Shown piece after piece: positions 61,501-64,000 of a stretch of 64,000 nucleotides of DNA; positions within the stretch are counted from its first letter, which is position 1; every line of letters starts with the position of its first letter. The position numbers and the translations under genes were made by a program. Source of the stretch: Toxotes chatareus (taxonomy: Eukaryota > Chordata > Actinopteri > Toxotidae). The notes beneath the pieces were generated by a model. That model was not told the DNA's origin and searched no databases. It saw only the letters and a list, made by a program, of their open reading frames with translations. The stretch lies in NCBI GenBank assembly GCA_016801885.1, contig CM028889.1, positions 6,239,501 to 6,303,500 on the forward strand, given 5' to 3'.

Positions 61501-62440
61501 TTTGGGTCAGCAGGCTGCCTCATCTACTGTACATACCTAACTGTTGTGTGAAGGACCAAATGACAATGTGCAGTTTCAGCCAAGAAAATTAACTTCAAAA
61601 TAAAACCCATAAAATCCAACATATGCTCTTTTTTCTGATGTGTTCTTCCATTTTCAAATCAATTTAGTCGCTGCCATCTCCCAGTCTGTAGCAAAAGGGA
61701 GATGTCTTCAACTGTCATGTTTTACCTTACCAACAGTCCAAAGCCCAAAATATATGTATTTCTATTATCATTAAAAAAATTTTCTAAAAAAAGTGAAAAT
61801 ATTAAAATTTGAGAACCTGGTGCTTGAAAAATTACTTAAATTATAATTTTTAATTTTCAATCATCTGTTGGCTTAGTGAGAATGTAGGAGGTAATGTTTC
61901 TTTTGCAACACAACAGTTTACCCGACAGTGATCTCCCCTCTCAGCAAGGAGTGTTACTGCAATCCCTGCTGAAAAGGCAGCCCGAGAAACCAGCCACAGT
62001 CGGTAGGACAGTGAACAGGACATGCCAGAGCCCACCTCACGTTTGCTGCACTACCCAGTCAAACCAAAGGGAATTACATTCCAGCAGCTTTGCCTTCGCA
62101 TCACCCATCCCCCTGAAGCCTCCTGTCTTTTATGTCTCTTATCCAGCTATTTCAGCTAACTGGTGGGTCTCCAGCAAATTAAGACTCGAATTGTTTTTTA
62201 ATCAGCTTTGGACAAAGGGGTAGAAGTTTAACTGCTGTTTTTGCTTTATCTTTTTTTCCCATCCTTCTTAACAGTTATGAGGAATGGTAACTTTTAGTGG
62301 TAGATTAGTGGTAATAAAGGACCTACCTGGATCCTGCATGGTTTTCTATGAGGTACCAGGTGGCAGAGAAGTTTTCACTGGTGAAGTCTCCACTCATTCC
62401 TGGAAATGTCAGCTCCATGTCACTCTGTGGGATTTTGCCC
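34128..62440 (-). CDS. exoc2: Exocyst complex component 2 (SEC5), 5'-truncated by the window
   Basis: Twenty-four exons in transcript order: 62440-62327, 61008-60884, 55558-55478, 53762-53617, 52358-52277, 52162-52060, 50392-50274, 45628-45515, 45149-45025, 44203-44135, 44025-43868, 43737-43616, 42166-42105, 41781-41701, 40927-40868, 40096-40035, 39942-39873, 38736-38620, 36946-36805, 35351-35296, 35198-35076, 34831-34770, 34398-34339, 34221-34128. They join in frame to 781 codons plus stop, matching human EXOC2 from about residue 144 to 924. Landmarks are DFTSENFSATWYLIENH, LPNFWKLWISYVNGSLFSE, AMEIPNDLLQVIQDLLLELR and EPGIYAGYFDWRDC. The missing first part would hold the RalA-binding IPT/TIG domain. 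The present part is the helical rod of a vesicle-tethering subunit that works with the other exocyst proteins at the plasma membrane. Two donors are weak: gtctct (exon 52162-52060) and gttctc (exon 44025-43868). Confidence 0.95.
34550..34578 (+). repeat. CA microsatellite in exoc2 intron
   Basis: About 14 CA units. Confidence 0.9.
35499..35523 (+). repeat. AT microsatellite in exoc2 intron
   Basis: Twelve AT units, self-complementary. Confidence 0.9.
37130..37485 (+). repeat. Fish interspersed repeat, 'ggattgtcatgaaattt' family, copy 3 (longest)
   Basis: Ordered blocks: attctgtacagacattcatg, actaatgccattcccatcaa, cagcatgtaggaactgtcag, agcatttagctcagcgcacc, cagcctcacagggctgctag. This is the longest copy in the window and shows the gctagcatg-type tail of the family. 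In exoc2 intron. Confidence 0.7.
37540..37715 (-). repeat. Fish 'ctgcaactaa...cgattaatc' repeat, copy 5
   Basis: Plus strand: caaattgcttgttcgccaaa, acccaaagatattctataaa, then gttaattagttatgaaaata. Reverse orientation, directly after the previous repeat. Confidence 0.6.
38883..39255 (+). repeat. Degenerate minisatellite, about 18-22 bp unit
   Basis: Some fifteen imperfect copies of a unit like tttctaaaatgtccccac, differing mainly at both ends. It lies between exoc2 exons 38736-38620 and 39942-39873. Confidence 0.8.
41465..41523 (+). repeat. Compound AT/GT microsatellite
   Basis: A long AT run passes into GT and back to AT, in exoc2 intron. Confidence 0.95.
42036..42056 (+). repeat. CTGT tetranucleotide microsatellite
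   Basis: Five units, about 50 bp from the exoc2 exon at 42105. Confidence 0.9.
45629..50273. other. Large exoc2 intron (4.6 kb)
   Basis: Holds a CA microsatellite at 46474-46528 and shorter GT-rich runs near 49790-49815. No internal exon is needed: the flanking exons join in frame and align with human apart from a linker a few residues shorter. Open frames here are short and unrelated to known proteins. Confidence 0.6.
46474..46528 (+). repeat. CA microsatellite
   Basis: Long, slightly interrupted CA run in the large exoc2 intron. Confidence 0.95.
54721..54741 (+). repeat. TG microsatellite
   Basis: Ten TG units in exoc2 intron. Confidence 0.9.
56887..56894. promoter_or_regulatory. Perfect CRE palindrome
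   Basis: TGACGTCA, the CREB/ATF site, in exoc2 intron. One or two perfect 8-mers are expected by chance in 64 kb, so its function is unknown. Confidence 0.3.
60485..60523. repeat. Self-complementary CA/TG tract
   Basis: An 18-bp AC-rich arm (60485-60502) ending atgcac is followed, after the loop tgt, by its exact reverse complement (60506-60523). The TG run continues to about 60529. Confidence 0.9.
61730..61865 (-). repeat. Fish 'ctgcaactaa...cgattaatc' repeat, copy 6
   Basis: Plus strand: ccaacagtccaaagcccaaa, then tttgagaacctggtgcttga, then aaattacttaaa. Reverse orientation, in exoc2 intron. Confidence 0.6.
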
Positions 62441-64000
62441 CTGGGAGAAGACAAATGAACAAAAATGAAAAGATGCACAGTATATAGATGTCCAGTAAAT
62501 AAACAGCAGAAAAACACCAAGGATCAAATCAAGACACTGCTAACACTGGTGACACTAAACAAAGAATAGACATAATAACTAATAACTAACTAATAAATAT
62601 ATTAATGATAAACTGTGAATTGTGAGATACACTTTTAATTTGATGTTGGCAACAACACTTCCAGCAGGGGGCAGTGTGCAGCCAAGAAGTACCTAGGCTG
62701 GGAGAGCTTGGCGTGGGAAGTGCAGTGTGTGACGCCTGGGTGCCCCTGGAGGACCCAGTACTCATTAGGGAGTCTTGATCTCTACTAATGACCCATGGTC
62801 TACACAAACCAAACCCCCACCAACACCACCACCCACTCTGCAGCTACCACACATATGTAGAAAAACTAACACACGGACAGTACGGTATTTCAGTCGGTGA
62901 CACAGAAAATCTATATACAAGAATACACTTTGTGATGCATGTACAAATAAACATGTGCGCAGAGGGAACAAACACATCACATCACACACACTGATTCATG
63001 CATATGAATGAAAAAATAGTATTATTTCTACAAATATTAGGGACATAAAATATTATTTCTGCAGGTGGAAACACTGCAACAGTGAAGATGCAAAACTGAA
63101 TGAAAGTGCAAGTTTCAAATGTCTATATTATCGCTATATACTATATTTTGAGCAACATAAATAACACTGACATTAACTTAATTTATTAATGCTAGTTTTC
63201 TTCAGTGTGGTGAAATTCATGGCAAAGGAAAAATGAAAATGCACAAGAAGTGAGTGTATTTGAGGAAAATACAGGGCAACAGAAAAATGCTGGGCTTGCT
63301 CCTTTTGTGTTCAGTCTAACCCAGAAGACACCAAACAATATACGTACTAATGTACGACCACTACTCTGTAATTTACTACCTTACATTTAATAATCACTGG
63401 AGTCCTGTGTAGTATATTCCACTACTGTGTTGTGACAGACACACAATCGAGGCTTGTACATACTCCTTATGCAGGAGATGTTCGGGCAACACAGACATAG
63501 TTTTTTACTATTCAAGCTCTCCAAATTCAGTGGGTGTTAGATGTTGTACTATATTATAATTTTAGCATTTCACGTCTGACAGAGACTACAGCACACGTAC
63601 CAAAATGCTAAGCTACTGATGGAATTAATTCTTTCACTAGAAAGCTTCCTCTGGAGTCCTGAGTCAGGTTGCAGCAGCTATTCATATATCCAGAAACTAT
63701 AAAGCTGTATATACTATAAAGCTATGAAGCTGTATTAGCCTGGTCTACAACAAGCAACATATTACCTGCAAAAGTTAGTAATACCTGGTTATGTTGTTTG
63801 TATTTGTTTCACTCTGCATACTTGAAGAAATATATGTATTTCATAATAAGCAGACATGGACTATTGCTGTAATTCTCAATTATCACTGACACTGTTTGTT
63901 CAGTGGAGTCTCTACATTAGAACTCCAGTTTAAACAATTTATTAGACAGTATTTCAATCTGAGTGTCAGGTCAAATATGTTGTCCACTTATATACATTGT
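62441..64000. other. exoc2 intron running off the right edge
   Basis: The exon preceding 62440 should encode the stretch equivalent to human PLGIEIEK. No such coding sequence is present up to 64000, so the earlier exons lie outside the window. The region holds a CTCF-like motif and otherwise A/T-rich unique sequence. Confidence 0.65.
62661..62676 (+). promoter_or_regulatory. Strong CTCF-like motif in exoc2 intron
   Basis: CCAGCAGGGGGCAGTG matches all 15 positions of CCASYAGRKGGCRSY. It is the best match noticed in the window. Occupancy is not shown. Confidence 0.5.

Noticed and set aside
62693..62745. 53-bp exon-like block with AG and GT borders and a phase that could join the exoc2 exon at 62440
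   Set aside because: Its translation does not resemble the expected EXOC2 segment before residue 144, and human has no such exon there.
1..64000. Structural RNA genes, CRISPR arrays, prokaryotic operons or intact transposase/retroviral genes
   Set aside because: None was recognised on either strand; short repeats are microsatellites or vertebrate interspersed elements without coding capacity.

Overview
The window is a piece of a vertebrate, almost certainly teleost fish, chromosome. Every real gene is split by GT-AG introns and has a close human counterpart. The spacers and introns are short and A/T-rich, with many CA/GT microsatellites and interspersed repeats of types common in ray-finned fish. 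No bacterial, viral, CRISPR or operon-like structure was seen.

Five genes can be read exon by exon. From left to right they are psmg4 (minus, complete, 3 coding exons, 120 aa, proteasome assembly chaperone 4), bphl (minus, complete, 7 exons, 285 aa, valacyclovir-hydrolase-type serine hydrolase), dusp22 (plus, complete, 7 exons, 194 aa, dual-specificity phosphatase), irf4 (plus, complete, 8 coding exons plus a probable non-coding first exon, 444 aa, lymphoid transcription factor) and exoc2/SEC5 (minus, 24 exons, last 781 codons; the 5' end lies beyond the right edge). All inferred exon joins keep frame, and total lengths agree with the human proteins. The gene set matches human 6p25, where DUSP22-IRF4-EXOC2 are adjacent while BPHL and PSMG4 lie a few megabases away. 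Here all five sit within 64 kb.

Layout: 0.2-2.7 kb psmg4; 2.7-3.7 kb short spacer; 3.7-6.4 kb bphl; 6.4-10.2 kb shared upstream region of bphl and dusp22, with diverged repeats and a CTCF-like motif; 10.25-18.4 kb dusp22; 18.4-20.7 kb spacer with a hAT-like non-autonomous element; 20.7-29.8 kb irf4; 29.8-33.7 kb tail-to-tail spacer; 33.7 kb to the right end exoc2. The genes do not form a pathway: proteasome assembly, small-ester hydrolysis, JNK/T-cell signalling, lymphocyte transcription and exocytosis are unrelated jobs held together by ancestral synteny.

I did not find a convincing new biological system. The most interesting structures are a perfect 26-bp inverted repeat (hairpin) just upstream of irf4 exon 5, two long fold-back elements in the last two irf4 introns, an inverted-repeat transposon copy wedged between the two irf4 polyadenylation signals, an Arg substitution beside the catalytic Arg of dusp22, and a TG repeat where the polypyrimidine tract of a bphl splice acceptor should be. 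Exon borders were assigned by eye from splice consensus, frame and remembered human proteins, so they are predictions.
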